Below are positions 9,853-21,299 of a stretch of DNA of 31,102 nucleotides, piece by piece (position 1 is the stretch's first letter; each line of letters starts with the position of its first letter). The notes below the pieces were generated by a model. That model had not been told where the DNA came from. It worked only from the letters and a program-made list of their open reading frames with translations, and searched no databases. The DNA is from Ichthyophonus hoferi (lineage: Eukaryota > Opisthokonta > Ichthyosporea > Ichthyophonida > Ichthyophonidae), in assembly GCA_002751075.1 (NCBI GenBank), contig NAOQ01000075.1, forward strand, positions 28,932 to 60,033, given 5' to 3'. Made by a program: the position numbers and the translations under genes.

Positions 9853-9951
9853 GAAGTTGTTACATTAAAATTATACTCCTAGATTTGTTAAGCAGGTGGG
9901 TCTTCCTGGGGCTTAACAAATCTAGAAGTATAATTTTAATGTAACCACTTC
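9853..9951. repeat. inverted repeat, 41-bp arms
   Basis: Arms at 9853-9893 and 9911-9951 are reverse complements with 39 of 41 positions matching, around a 17-base spacer; weaker pairing continues a few bases outward. In block 2 only the right-arm equivalent is present (near 27025-27060, agtataattttaatgt), so the left arm was added in block 1 after the duplication. Confidence 0.9.
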
Positions 9952-10034
9952 TTTGCAAATTGAATAAATTATATTTATTTTCTCCATTTGGTTTATATAT
10001 TATTATTTTTAATTAGTTTTAGATTCATTGTTGC

Positions 10035-10462
10035 ACTGCTTATGTTTTTTGTTGAACAGGTGTTTATATCTGAAGGACATTTTATTGGTCATTTACAATC
10101 TAATCAGATTGGCGAATATTATGACGTAATTCTTTACTAGGCAATAGCATCACATTTTTGGATTTGTTCACCAATTGTGACAATCTGTCCCCTGAAAAGA
10201 GGTACACTGAATTATATTTATGTATAAAAACATACGGAAAATTAAATATAATACATATAATAATGTTTTTTTACTAAAAAAAAAGTTTTTACTTATGCTC
10301 TTATGGGCATTTATTAATTATTTAATGTGGTTGTTATAATACAGTATAAAATAATACAAAGTTCTGTACGTATTATATATACTGCATGCATGACGTATTT
10401 GTTATTGCAACTAAATACTTCAATACAAATCTGATTTTTCATTCGACTACGCATTTATTACG
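10035..10462 (+). repeat. promoter-like tandem repeat, unit 1
   Basis: First of two diverged tandem units with a period of about 420-431 bases. In order it contains an attggtc CCAAT-type box, a tgacgtaa word, the 20-base block atttgttcaccaattgtgac at 10162, and TATAAAAACATACGG at 10223. AT-rich DNA without an ORF follows. It matches unit 2 (10463-10900) and block 2 (27110-27520). Confidence 0.75.
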
Positions 10463-10900
10463 TTGTCTTGCAATACGGTGAGCAATGGGTATTCATATTT
10501 GAATGGCTTTTTATTAGTCATTACACTCTTCAATCGCGTTGGTGAAGATTATGACCCAATTTCTTACGAGCCAAGAGGATAACATTTTTTAGATTTGTTC
10601 ACCAATTGTGACGACCTGGCCCTGAAAGAAGGATTACTGGATTATATTTGTATAAAAACATACGGAAAATCAAATGTAAAACATATAGTGCATATTTTTC
10701 TAAAACTAAAAATGTCTTGAGTTATGCTGTTATAAGCATTTATTAATTATTTAATGTAATTGTTATGGTATAATATAAAATAATACATAATCCTGTTTGT
10801 GTTGTATGCATGAAGTAGTTGTAAACGTATGAAATGCTTTAATACAATATCTGTTTTTTCATTCGACTACACATTATCTATAGCGTTGTCTTGTACAGTG
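10463..10900 (+). repeat. promoter-like tandem repeat, unit 2
   Basis: Second unit. The block atttgttcaccaattgtgac is repeated exactly at 10593, and TATAAAAACATACGG recurs exactly at 10651. The unit ends with the same attcgactac word as unit 1 (10441 and 10861). Nothing downstream of the TATA box looks coding. Confidence 0.75.
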
Positions 10901-11001
10901 ATCTAAACAGCTAAAAAGAGCCGCAATAGAGGAGTTCAGGAATGTCATCCTTAAGATGAATTCATTAAATAAAAATCCAGATTAAAAATTAATCCTACCT
11001 A

Positions 11002-11182
11002 CTATATTTGAATAAAAATGCGAGTAAAATTAAAAATATTTTCTTTTAATTCTACTCCCACTCTATTTTCTGTTAATCTATCCACGTCTTCTACGCCTGG
11101 TTGGATGCCTGATATAAATGAACTATTTTTTAACTAAGTGGAGTCAAATCTAATCTCATAATCAACATCAACAAAAGGCCTT
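11002..11182 (-). pseudogene. cyclin-like family copy F, fragment
   Basis: On the minus strand a frame with VDVDYEIRFDST, FISGIQPGVEDVDRL and VGVELKENIFNFTRI aligns to the middle of copy D at 23800-24210 (VGIEIEKDIFNFTHI). It has at least one internal stop and lacks the family N-terminus, so it is a pseudogene fragment sitting directly beside the end of block 1. Confidence 0.5.
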
Positions 11183-11189
11183 ACGCTCC

Positions 11190-12560
11190 ACCACCTAATG
11201 TGAATCCTCAAAATTATCCTATTCCTCCTTTCAGCAAGAAATAGTTAATCCATCGATTGATCCATCCCGGGTATTTCAATCAAACAACCAGCAGCAATGC
11301 TTGGTTTTTATGATTGGACCAAGGATCTATTAAGTTGTCAATTATGTAGCGCGTCAATCGTCTCGTTACTTTTTGCCATAATTCCCAGAGATGAACTCCA
11401 AGGCCAAGATACCTTCACCGATTGGTTGGTTCCTCTGAGCGCCTAAATGCTCGAGTCACAACACTGAAACCTGCTATCTCAATCTTGAGTGGTTCCAACT
11501 AAGGAAAAATTTTCCAACGTCAGAAGAATACTAAATCCACTAAAACTCCTTCACGCCCCAAACCTAAGATTATCAATGCCCCTAATCACTCATAATCTTT
11601 GATCACATGTTACTCGGAGCAATCACTTAAATTTGGCGGCCCTCAAGCGAAAAGAACACACGTGCCATTACGCTAACAAAAATTCCATGACATGGCAGGT
11701 CTGTGGTACCAATAACTCACCTACCACATCTATTGATTTTCCAATCGAAAGTTTTCTTGTGAACAGTAGGTGCTCTGTCATTTTTGCGCCCATTGCGATG
11801 CCTTTCCATCCTTCGTGCCCATCAACCTGGAGGTCACACTTGCTAATGGTACTGTTCTCATTGCAACACACAACAGCACTATTACCCTCAGTTCTCGGTA
11901 TCAGCAACATCACAAGACATATTATTCTTGACGATATCCTATTTGTCCCAAACATTAGATACAACACTCCAAGCGAAACTATACCACGAGCACTTTATTG
12001 ACCCGGCTGGCCATCTTCCTACCGTCTCTCTCACCCACACATTTCACACTGCATGATTTGCATTGTTTGCAAATTCAATGCGATCTGGCACTTCCGGTTT
12101 ATGCACTGCTTTCCAAAGTGCCTATATGACGCTATTAGCCTGTACAGAATCACAACGGGAAAATAAATTACAAGGCAAGTGCTACTCCACGCTGACTAAA
12201 AGCTTCGCAGCCACTGAAGATCATCTACAGATACGTCACTATCGCATTTCTTCTAAGAGTTTTCCTGTTCACTAGCTTACGTCACTACCTGACAATGACT
12301 CATTCACGTTTGCATCTAATCCCTTAGTATTGGTATCATCTACCGACGCCAACGTCAGAAATAGCATCATTCCATCTGATGAAGGCACTATCCCTATGTC
12401 ACCCACTTCTACATACTACGAGTACTATATATTTCAGAGAGAGTGAGTTCCAAACAAACCTCCCTCTATTTCAACTCTTTCCTCATCTCCCACTCCTCCA
12501 ATTTTTATGCTGGTTCTCAATTTTTACCTTCCAACAAGATAATGTGTATGGATTGATTCA
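11190..12560 (+). mobile_element. Ty1/copia relic P (gag to protease/pre-integrase)
   Basis: Plus-strand fossil of a copia-type retrotransposon. Parts in order: a gag tail with a zinc-knuckle-like region (about 11420-11600), a protease region (about 11640-11990, ending with the family-typical LDDILFVPN box), and a pre-integrase stretch (about 12060-12290). No LTR was recognised. It is broken in many places and looks old. It is related to relic R, which shows the same protease surroundings. Confidence 0.6.
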
Positions 12561-12584
12561 CCGAGCTAGACCTCTTCACTTGAA

Positions 12585-13240
12585 TTGATGGAGAGCTATA
12601 TCCTTTGCCTCTTCTTCCCTACGGGCCCCAATTTGGTTGCTGATGCAATGGCAATCTTACGTTTAAGTCTTGGTGCAGTAGGAATAGATATCTCTCCTCT
12701 CGTTATCATTACTATCATAACTACCATTTGGAAAAAACAAAGAATAAAGTCCTATATGATTCTTTATTATGCAACATTTATAAAAGTTGGAATCCAGACT
12801 AAGTCTGTAATTGCTGGCAACATAGTTGTTGGTTCAGGTCAGTACTAGTTGACCAAGTGATAAGCCTTTAAACTTAAACATGTGATTGAATAGGTACTCA
12901 ATCTAATTGCTATTTCATATGTTATCAGCATTATTTGTCCAATTAAATGTGTAAAGGATAATACTACGTATCACATATGTTACCTCAGTCACTATTTGTG
13001 ATCAAAATGCAGATGATCAACACTATCTAAAAACCATGATAACTTTTTGTGCTAGACTACGCTAAACATCTAGTCCTACTTAAATATAATTAAAGACATC
13101 ATGCAATTAATTAATTGTAAGTAATCAATATCTATCTCTTAATTTCCGATTGAAACCTCATTGTAAACGCTACTGAATATGTCGAGATACAATACCACAT
13201 GAACAATAAACATTTTTACACAGGACATCATGAGGTATAC
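12585..13240. other. unassigned interval between two relics
   Basis: A plus frame at 12585-12848 (VADAMAILRLSLGAVGIDIS) and its reverse both look weakly coding, and I cannot place either. The rest is AT-rich. An LTR for relic Q would be expected near 13100-13270, but no clear boundaries were seen. Confidence 0.3.
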
Positions 13241-13249
13241 AGCCTAACA

Positions 13250-14830
13250 CTTGTAAGAGCTGAAATACTTTAACAGAACGGTCCAAGTCTGGATGGTTTG
13301 GTCAGGCAGTCAGCAAATTTATCTGCAGATGAGATACTCCTAACTTCAATTTAATTGCTACTTACTACTTCTCTGATATATTGGAATCAAACAGCAATGC
13401 GATGTGTCTTTCCAAAAGCACACATCTTGCTGCATAACCTTATGGTGCTTTTGTTTTCTCCATACAACAGTACTCTCTCAATGTTAAAACTTAGTACATT
13501 TATAAATACTGCAATATATGTTATTTTCTGGGTTGTTGATGCCACACTGACGAATTTTTTCTCTGTTGATAAGAGTACATATATCGTTTTTTTTTTTTGG
13601 GAGTTCAATCTAAAATTTCTTTAGTTTGGAAGATGCGATAGCCACTGGCACTTTTGACATCATTGTGTCTTTTTGCTGAAAGGTTTGCATTGTAATATCC
13701 TATGAGAATGAGTTCAGGTTTGTAAACGTCTTCTCATTTGTCTGGCTGTGTAAACATTGGTGGTTGCTCTAGATACATGAGCGCATCCAGATCCAGGTAG
13801 CTGTGCAGATAGGCAGCCCTTGTGCCTGGTTGTAATAAACTATACCCACAAGTTCCTGCCATGCTTGGCAAGAGTCTAATGGTTACAAATAAGCATACAG
13901 GGGTCAAATTATTGTGATAGTCCATGTTCTGTTTTTCTTGTGACCCTTGGGCTATAAGGTTTGCCTTGTGTCTGATTTCTTATTAAGGTAGTAGTGGTAA
14001 GTGTGGTTGCTGCTGCTATAAATGCTAGTTTGCATAATGGAGTGTATGTTATATAGATAGTACAATTAATTTCTTGTTATCAGGAGTCCATATCTTAATC
14101 TCTCTAATGCATGGTGTTCAGTTTTTTGTTTTGTTATAGGCACGCCATCATCGTTGGTTTCTGATGATTCTACTACAATCTCTCCTACTGACTCGGAAAA
14201 GTCTATTAAGGCTTTTTGAGGCTGCAAATGACCAGCAGGATTGTATGGCATGGTATTGTTGTTGTAAGACCCATCTTTTTCATAGTCAAGATACAATGCT
14301 GGATGTAAGGTCGGTTCTTCTACTCTCACTTCCTCCACGGAGATGTTTGCCCACATTATTTCAAAGGGGTCTTATTAAACGGTTTCAGTTTTTTACTTTA
14401 GATAGAGAAGCTGTCCTGCTGCCATAGTGGTCAGACTTGCATATACCATTGCAGTGATGGGATCTTTGACAAATTGTTCATGGAGCTCGATAATTCTTGT
14501 GTTTGCCCATCATTATTATTTTTTGTTTATTAATTCCTCCTTATTTTTTCTATAATCTGGATTGCCTGGTGCTGCATGCAATACTCTGTGATGTATAGAA
14601 CATGACCTTTGGGGTGGTAGTTAGAGTGGAATTTGGATTTTGCTTTGAAGTAGTTGTGTCATTAGGCCTCCCATCCATTTTGTATATATCGTTGCCATAT
14701 GACCTGCTAGGGAGGTCATATTTGTGATAATTCTCATCGTCGGATGAAGACTTAGTATCTAAAAACATTTCAGATACTGAATCAATAGCAGTGAAAGATA
14801 ATTTCTCTTGGCTACACATAGATATTGAAA
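13250..14830 (-). mobile_element. Ty1/copia relic Q (reverse transcriptase and RNase H parts)
   Basis: Minus-strand fossil. From right to left: acidic/serine-rich connector pieces (14550-14819 and 14066-14356), the start of the reverse transcriptase (13734-13950, with TIRLLPSMAG and LDALMYLEQPP), and RNase H with the C-terminal tail (13260-13725, with YVLLSTEKKF and FADCLTKP). It is much shorter than a whole element and broken in many places. It looks old. Confidence 0.7.
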
Positions 14831-15393
14831 TTTCAAAAGAAAGAAGGACGCTGAATATATTTAATTTCTTACTTGGGATAGCCTTGTAGGTTGAAGCCCC
14901 ACTTAATTCACTGGTATCTATAGAAAAAATAACTTTAGCTCTCTGTTCTATTCTGGCGGACTAAAAGATGGTCTTGGGTGTTAGAGTAAAAGTGCGTTTA
15001 AAACTCTTTCCATTAAAATATTCCTTAAGTGTCATAACAAAATGTGAAACAATAAATGATTCTCAACTTATGATTTAAAAAGATTTAGTCATAATGCTTT
15101 GGTCCTTGGTAATAGACTGAGCTGGGGTTATACAGTTTCTGTCAATTTACTAATTTGTCAGTAAACTTAGTATGGTCCTAACAACAACTGTGTTAAACAA
15201 TTGGGCTTGTGCCAAAATACATACGCGGGGAGCTCGACGTTAAACATAGCTCCATTCATTTGGATCTATTGGTAAAATACCACTGAGCCTCAGACCAATT
15301 GGTATACTAATCTAATTCTACAGAGATAAATTTTATTGGATAAAATATCTAATTATAAATATTTTCAATCAGATAAAATATATAATTATAAGT

Positions 15394-15536
15394 GTTGCAC
15401 CACTAATTGTCTAATGAGCTTTAACTCCAAGTAATTAAAGCTGGATAACATTAATCAATCAAGTAGTATAATATAAGGTTAGTTATTTCGTAATTTATTA
15501 AATAAATAAATCTAATTATTAGCCTAATATAGCAAC
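15394..15536 (-). repeat. LTR of relic R (3' LTR in element orientation)
   Basis: A ~143-bp segment with TGTTGC...GCAACA ends. Immediately inside, in element orientation, is a purine-rich tract ending gtagggagag, as expected for the polypurine primer, and just inside that is the end of the RNase H region. No second LTR was found at the other end of the element. Confidence 0.55.
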
Positions 15537-18500
15537 ACTCTCCCTACGTCTCTATATACCTATGAGACATTACCCTAGCTATCTAGAGCTAGTAGTGAGT
15601 ACACTTGAATAACCTTGGTTGAGGTGAAAGCCTTAGTGAAAATATTAGCCTTTTGATCCAGAGTGGAGACTTGGTTCATCACTATTATGCTACCTTTAAC
15701 GACACCTTGATGTAATACAATTTTACTTAGATGTGCCTAGTGTTCTGAGTGATATTGTTGTTCTTAGTGATCCTGATGGTAAACTGATTGTTCTCATACA
15801 TCTGGACTGGTTTAGTGTTTATTGACATTTTTTAAAGAATATCACTTATTCAAATGGCTTCCTGTGTTGCATTAATTAAGGTTATCTATTCAGATTTGGT
15901 ACTTAAGATAGCTACTACGGCCTGCTTTTTACTCATCCAGGAAACGAGAGAATCTAAGAAATACAAAGTAAAACCAGTTGTAGACTTTCTTGAGTTTACA
16001 TACCCAGAAAAATCTGCATCTATGAAGGCCACAAGCTTTAAGGGCTTATGATAATAGACAATATCTTTCTCCTAGGTGGAGTGAAGGTAGGTTATAACGT
16101 GCAAAATCATCGTTCAATGTGATTTAAAGGTTTTCAATGCATATCTGCCTATGAATCCCTTGCAAATGCAATGCTTGGACGTGCGTGTTTGTCTAGAAGC
16201 CCACAGGAGGCATTCTATGACTGTCTGATAGTATTTAACCTTGCAATTGAATTCGTTGAGGTCGGCTGTGACCAGAGCTGATACTCGACTAGGTAAAATC
16301 GGTAACATGACAAGTTTAGCATTAGACATGTCATATTTTTGAATTATTTCTTTTATGTACCCCACTTGGGATATATGAATGGAGCTATTTTCATTCTTCA
16401 TTATTTAGTATCCCAAATACTCAGAAGGAAAGCCCAGATTCTTGGTGTCAAAGGTCTGTTTCATGTTGTTAAAGATTTTATTGATGGCAGTTTAGTATTG
16501 ACTATTATCAATATATCATTAACATACAAATAGATGACCATAAAATGTGACATTTTTTAAGATATGAAGAAACAGAAATTTGTGTTAATGGGGAACAAGT
16601 GTTCTCCTGCCACAAATGTTGCTAAGATCCGTTGCCAGACTAATGCAGATTGCTTGAGGCTATATAATGATCTCTTGATTTTATCGACACCACTCAGGAA
16701 ATTAGGATCCACAAGTTTCCTGGACTGGTACATGTGGATCTCCTCATCTAGTCTGCCATTTAAATATGCTCCTACTATGTCTATGGGGGGCCAGTTCTAA
16801 ATTGTAGGCTGTAGCCTTTGCTAACAAGATTCATATGATTGCTGAAAAGTATATGGGGAACTCTAGGTCTAAGTAGTCTACGTTGGGATGTTGATAACTG
16901 TACCTGGTAATGAGCCAGGGTTTGGACTTAGTAATAACTCCATGACTTTCATGCTTCACTGCAAAGATTCACATTGATCTCATAATAGGCGGATCTTTGA
17001 CTCAATTCACCAGTTCCCATACAGTATTGTCCCAAAAAACTTTCATCTCCATTTGTATGGCCTTTTTCCATTCAGTCCATAAAGAAAACTTCATTGTATA
17101 AGAAACAGGCTTGGGAACGTTGAAATCATACATTTTGGATAAGACTCTGCCTGCATTGCAGGGTCTAAAGAAGGATCCGTGTTATACTGTAGACCTGAGT
17201 AGGTTACTAAAGGGGAATACTTGGATTTGACAGTATTTCAGTGGGTATCTGAGACTCTGCCTGCATTGCAGGGTCTAAAGAAGGATCCGTGTTATACTGT
17301 AGACCCGAGTAGGTGACTAAAGGGGAATACTTGGATTTGACAGTATTTCAGTGGGTATCTGAGACTCCCCCTTAGAACTAAACACTAAAGAATACCTAAA
17401 ATATTTGAGTGAAGTCTGAGGAAGAAACTTGCCTTTCCTATAGCCAGGTTGTCCTACCTTCATAATTTCACCACTCCTTCAAATGCTGACCCTTCAATTA
17501 ACTCTATCTCCCTGGAAAAGTTTTACATGATATTTCTTGACTGCTAAGTGTGTGAAGACCCAGTTATTCTGCTTAAAAATTTAGAACATCTCCTTAGACT
17601 TTTCTTGCCTGCCTGTTGAAGTAGGCTCCAGGAAAAAAATAAATCCTGGAGCGGTATTCTTGTAAAATGAAACAATTGCTTTGTAGAAACAAACGTTTCT
17701 ACTCACCACTATCTATCAGGGTTTCTTTTTTAATAGCTGATACACTGTTTGAGTTAATTGATAGCCAATTAAGACTACCTATTTAGCTCAGGGCAAGATC
17801 TTGTCTATGGTTTCCAGTTTGTAGGCACATTTGCATCCAAAATCTCACAATTTATTAGTAGGAGTGGTGGTTAGATGCCACAGGTTTCACAGTAAATCTA
17901 TCCATCTTCCCTATACTATGGGAAAGAAGTAAATTTGGGGTAAACGCCACAACCTTTACAACCTCGTTGCAAAACATCCTGGTAGACTACTTTCTACCCA
18001 GAAACTTCTTACCATAGTAAAGAGCATCTGATTTAGACGCTCACTTATCCCATTTTACTGTTTATGGTTAGTAACTGTGGTCTGATAAAACTGTCAAAGG
18101 CTGAGTTTACAAACTTAGAACCATTGTCTGCCATTAAAATCAACAATAATATACCTTGCTTAATTTTAGCATAAGTTGGGTAATTTTTGAAACAGTTAAA
18201 CGTTTCAGACTTTTTCTTAACCAAAAAGATAGTGATATAGTGCGAGTACTCTTTAGTAAACATACAAATGTGCTTGTAACTAAAATGAGAATGTTTTAAA
18301 GGACCAGCAAGATTCAAGTGCTCCCTCTGTAGAACTCTAATGGCTGTTTCTGAACGTTATGGGTAAGGAACGTGTTTGTATTTTAACAAATTGCATACTT
18401 CACAATTTATGATTGAACTCCTTTTGACTTGAGTGTCACAAAGCGAAAGAGCTTTAGACATAGCTCCTGTGCTTGGATGAATGAATTTTGAGTGGCAAAC

Positions 18501-20480
18501 TTAATATGAAATGTGTCCTATATTAATTGTAGCAGTTCCTTTAAAGGTAGAATCCTGGCTCTTGACATCCATAGATTTCTGGTTAGGTTAGGGGGTGGTG
18601 ATATTGACATAGATATTCTGGTCACTTTTTATAATTTTCTTTGATGGACTTGCAACAGAACTGTCCAGTCAGCATACATAAATGTATACTGCATTTTCTT
18701 GAAGCATTATATTAGCATTTTGTATGATGGAAACACGTTTTTCTTTAAACATAGTTATTTTTCCTTTTACCCCTAGTAGCAGGATAGAAAATAGACTAAT
18801 GTTTAGACCTAGAATAAATAGCACGTTTGATGGTTTTATTGTTCATTCACAGTCTCTTACTTTCTTTAGTAACCTGATACTTCTGAAACCCAGATCATTG
18901 TTTATCTTGCCGTGTCCCCATTGTACCTTTGAAATCTCTGATTTTATAAAAATGAAATTTTCTCAGCAAAAATGTAGATATCTTGATGATCTTCTATATA
19001 AAGCAAAAAAATTGGATGTGTTGATGGGAGTGGTAGGTGACACATTAGTATATCCAGTTACCACCCAAGGCACAGATTGGTTCGCAGATGAGTTTTTCTA
19101 GACTTCTTGCTATTTTTTTCTTTGACTTGCTAGATGGAGATATGTGGTCTGGTTTGTTCTTCCAGTCTTGAACTCCATTAGTTTTAAATGTTATGTTATT
19201 TAATTGTTTGAGGATAGGACTTTGCTTTAGTTTATAAGCTTCTTAACGCATCTTACACGTAACCGTTTGGGCATTGTATCCAACATTTTTATTTACATTA
19301 ATTGAGGGGCCTTGGCACCTAGAATTGCAAAAGCTGTTTAGTTGGCAGATTCTTAAAATATGTGAGGAAAGGCTGTCAAATGGTTGAAGAGTTCCACTTC
19401 CAGCATATGTTCCCACAAATTGGTCAACCTTTCTTGATAAATGTCTTGTTTCAGACATTACCTCAAGAACTTTTATGAGAAGTTGATTATCGTTTATGAG
19501 AAGTGTTGAGCCTTAAAGCTACTGTTGATGTCTTGAATTTGTCTTAGGAAAGTGCTGTTGATCTTATTGAGAAGTGGCTTTGCATGGAATAGCTATATTA
19601 AATACTGGGAAACCATTGGAGTTTCTTTGCTGTTGAATTATGGTTTACTGCCTAGCCATGTGGTATAGTCGTATTGTAGAGGTGTCTATCCTGAGGCAAT
19701 GTACCGTGCCAGTGCAATAAGATGAAGAAGATAAAGCATTGAGTTTCCTTCTCCAGCCAAAAATATATATGGATGTGCTAATTGCTTTGCCGTAGGCACG
19801 GTGCTCTGTGCTTATAAGCAGCCACAAACTGATATATAGAATATAATGCAGTTAGACCAGTCACTCTAACTTAATAATCCATTTTTTCCACCTTTGAAAA
19901 CATGGTATTTGTTGGCAACGAGAGCTGACTGAAGTTGATTTTCTTGGATGAATGGATTGCTGCCCTGTCCTCTAAAGATGTTCTCCCCCTACTTTGGTCT
20001 AGGCATTCTTGGTCCCGGATGTTAGGTAGAAAATAGAGTTTTGTTTGGTTAGTTTAGTCAAAAAATTGGGTGCAGATTGGCAGATAAAGAAGCTGTAAAT
20101 GTAGAAACCGTAGAAATAGGCGCCTTTTTAATTAGTACAGTCAAAGGCGTAGGAGCTTCTGGAACAGTAGTTACACAAGATGGATTGTAAGTAGATACAG
20201 TTTTAGTGAAAGCACCGCTAGGTTGTTGGGCCTTATTAACCCTATCGTAATTTTGGTTTTTTGAGAGATAACTTCATCCAAGTTCATTGTTGACCTTAGA
20301 CTATCCATGAAGATGGAATCAGAAAAATTGAAGCCGTTCGGTGAAGTAGTTTCAAAAGAAACTTGATCCTCAATTAATGATTCTAAATTAGTAGGAAGAT
20401 CTACCTTGCTGCACATAACAAGTAATAAGCAATAAATATTGTTACAACCACAACTTCTGACCAAAAATTGCAATCACAAG
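15394..20480 (-). mobile_element. Ty1/copia relic R, near full length
   Basis: Minus-strand copia fossil with parts in canonical order, read from right to left: gag-like region (about 19100-20480, least certain), protease (about 18720-19090), pre-integrase zinc region (about 18340-18520), integrase (about 17400-18330, with MADNGSKFVNSAF), reverse transcriptase (about 16110-17080, with EWKKAIQMEMKVF at its start and KYDMSNAKL near its end), RNase H (about 15600-16070), then the LTR. It carries a short internal tandem duplication. Breaks are numerous (well over ten), so it is a dead, old copy. Confidence 0.75.
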
Positions 20481-20489
20481 CAACTTAAA

Positions 20490-20930
20490 AATCTACTACA
20501 ATTTCAGAGTGCTAAGAGCAATTAGAATAATAGCATATTCAGTACTCTAACTATTATTATTATTGTTATAGGATCCACCTTTCTACATCTGGACAAGTTA
20601 ACCGGTAGGCCTATTAGCATAATACCTTTACTAGTAATATTATTACCAGTAGAAAAGTAGTAAAATTAGTGAACTAAGATATGATGATGACGGATATAGA
20701 TCTGAATCCATCAGTTACAGATTATTGTATAACATTCCCAATCAGGTAAATTGATTTGTCGATACATAGTATCTGAACACTTAACATTAATGAGGTAATT
20801 AACTTAAGAACCATTCAATTAAGGATACAATTGTATTAGACTATAAGAGTCTTTATAATCGGTTTCATTTATGAGAATAAATATAGCCATACGGGAGTTA
20901 AAGCATGGCTAACACCCACAATAGGCAAAT
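20490..20930. other. interval without assigned genes
   Basis: AT-rich DNA between relic R and the promoter of copy B. I searched it for a second LTR matching 15394-15536 and saw none. Confidence 0.4.
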
Positions 20931-20939
20931 TGCGGCAAG

Positions 20940-20948
20940 GATAAAAGG
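20940..20948 (+). promoter_or_regulatory. TATA-like box of cyclin-like copy B
   Basis: GATAAAAGG in a context nearly identical to the TATA box of copy A at 7347. The shared upstream and downstream blocks show that the promoter was duplicated with the gene. Confidence 0.45.
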
Positions 20949-21059
20949 AATGGTTCTAAACGGAGCTAAGGAAAAAATATCAATAAACCAAATCTATCGG
21001 CAGGCGCCCAATTAGAGACATAAAAAAATGAAAAATTTAATTATTTTTTAAAAGACACT

Positions 21060-21292
21060 ATGAATAGACAAAAAAGGAAACTTAAACTGGAAACAGAAAG
21101 ACAAAATATAGTGCAAGAACAACAAATACTAGCATATCTACATTCACAGCATACACACACTCCTACTATCATAGGTAACGTAGATATTGGCAAAGCGTCT
21201 ATCTCCACTGATAGCGACGATTCCAAAAGAGTAAGGTAAGGGTTGGCATAGATTTAGCAGAGGACACCACGATTTCAGTTCAACATACGGTA
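21060..21292 (+). pseudogene. cyclin-like family copy B, truncated
   Basis: ATG at 21060 opens a clean 59-codon frame to a TAA at 21237-21239: MNRQKRKLKLETERQNIVQE, then QQILAYLHSQHT, then ASISTDSDDSKR. Alignment to copies A and E continues past that stop to about 21292 (gatttcagttcaacatac) and then stops abruptly where relic S begins. This is a 5' fragment of a family gene cut off by, or at, the retroelement. The preserved frame could still make a short basic peptide, but the TAA comes from a local gtaagg duplication not seen in A or E. Confidence 0.65.
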
Positions 21293-21299
21293 ATAATAA

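Noticed and set aside
20490-20930. Second LTR of relic R
   Set aside because: I compared it by eye with 15394-15536 and found no matching sequence or TGTTG/CAACA pair.
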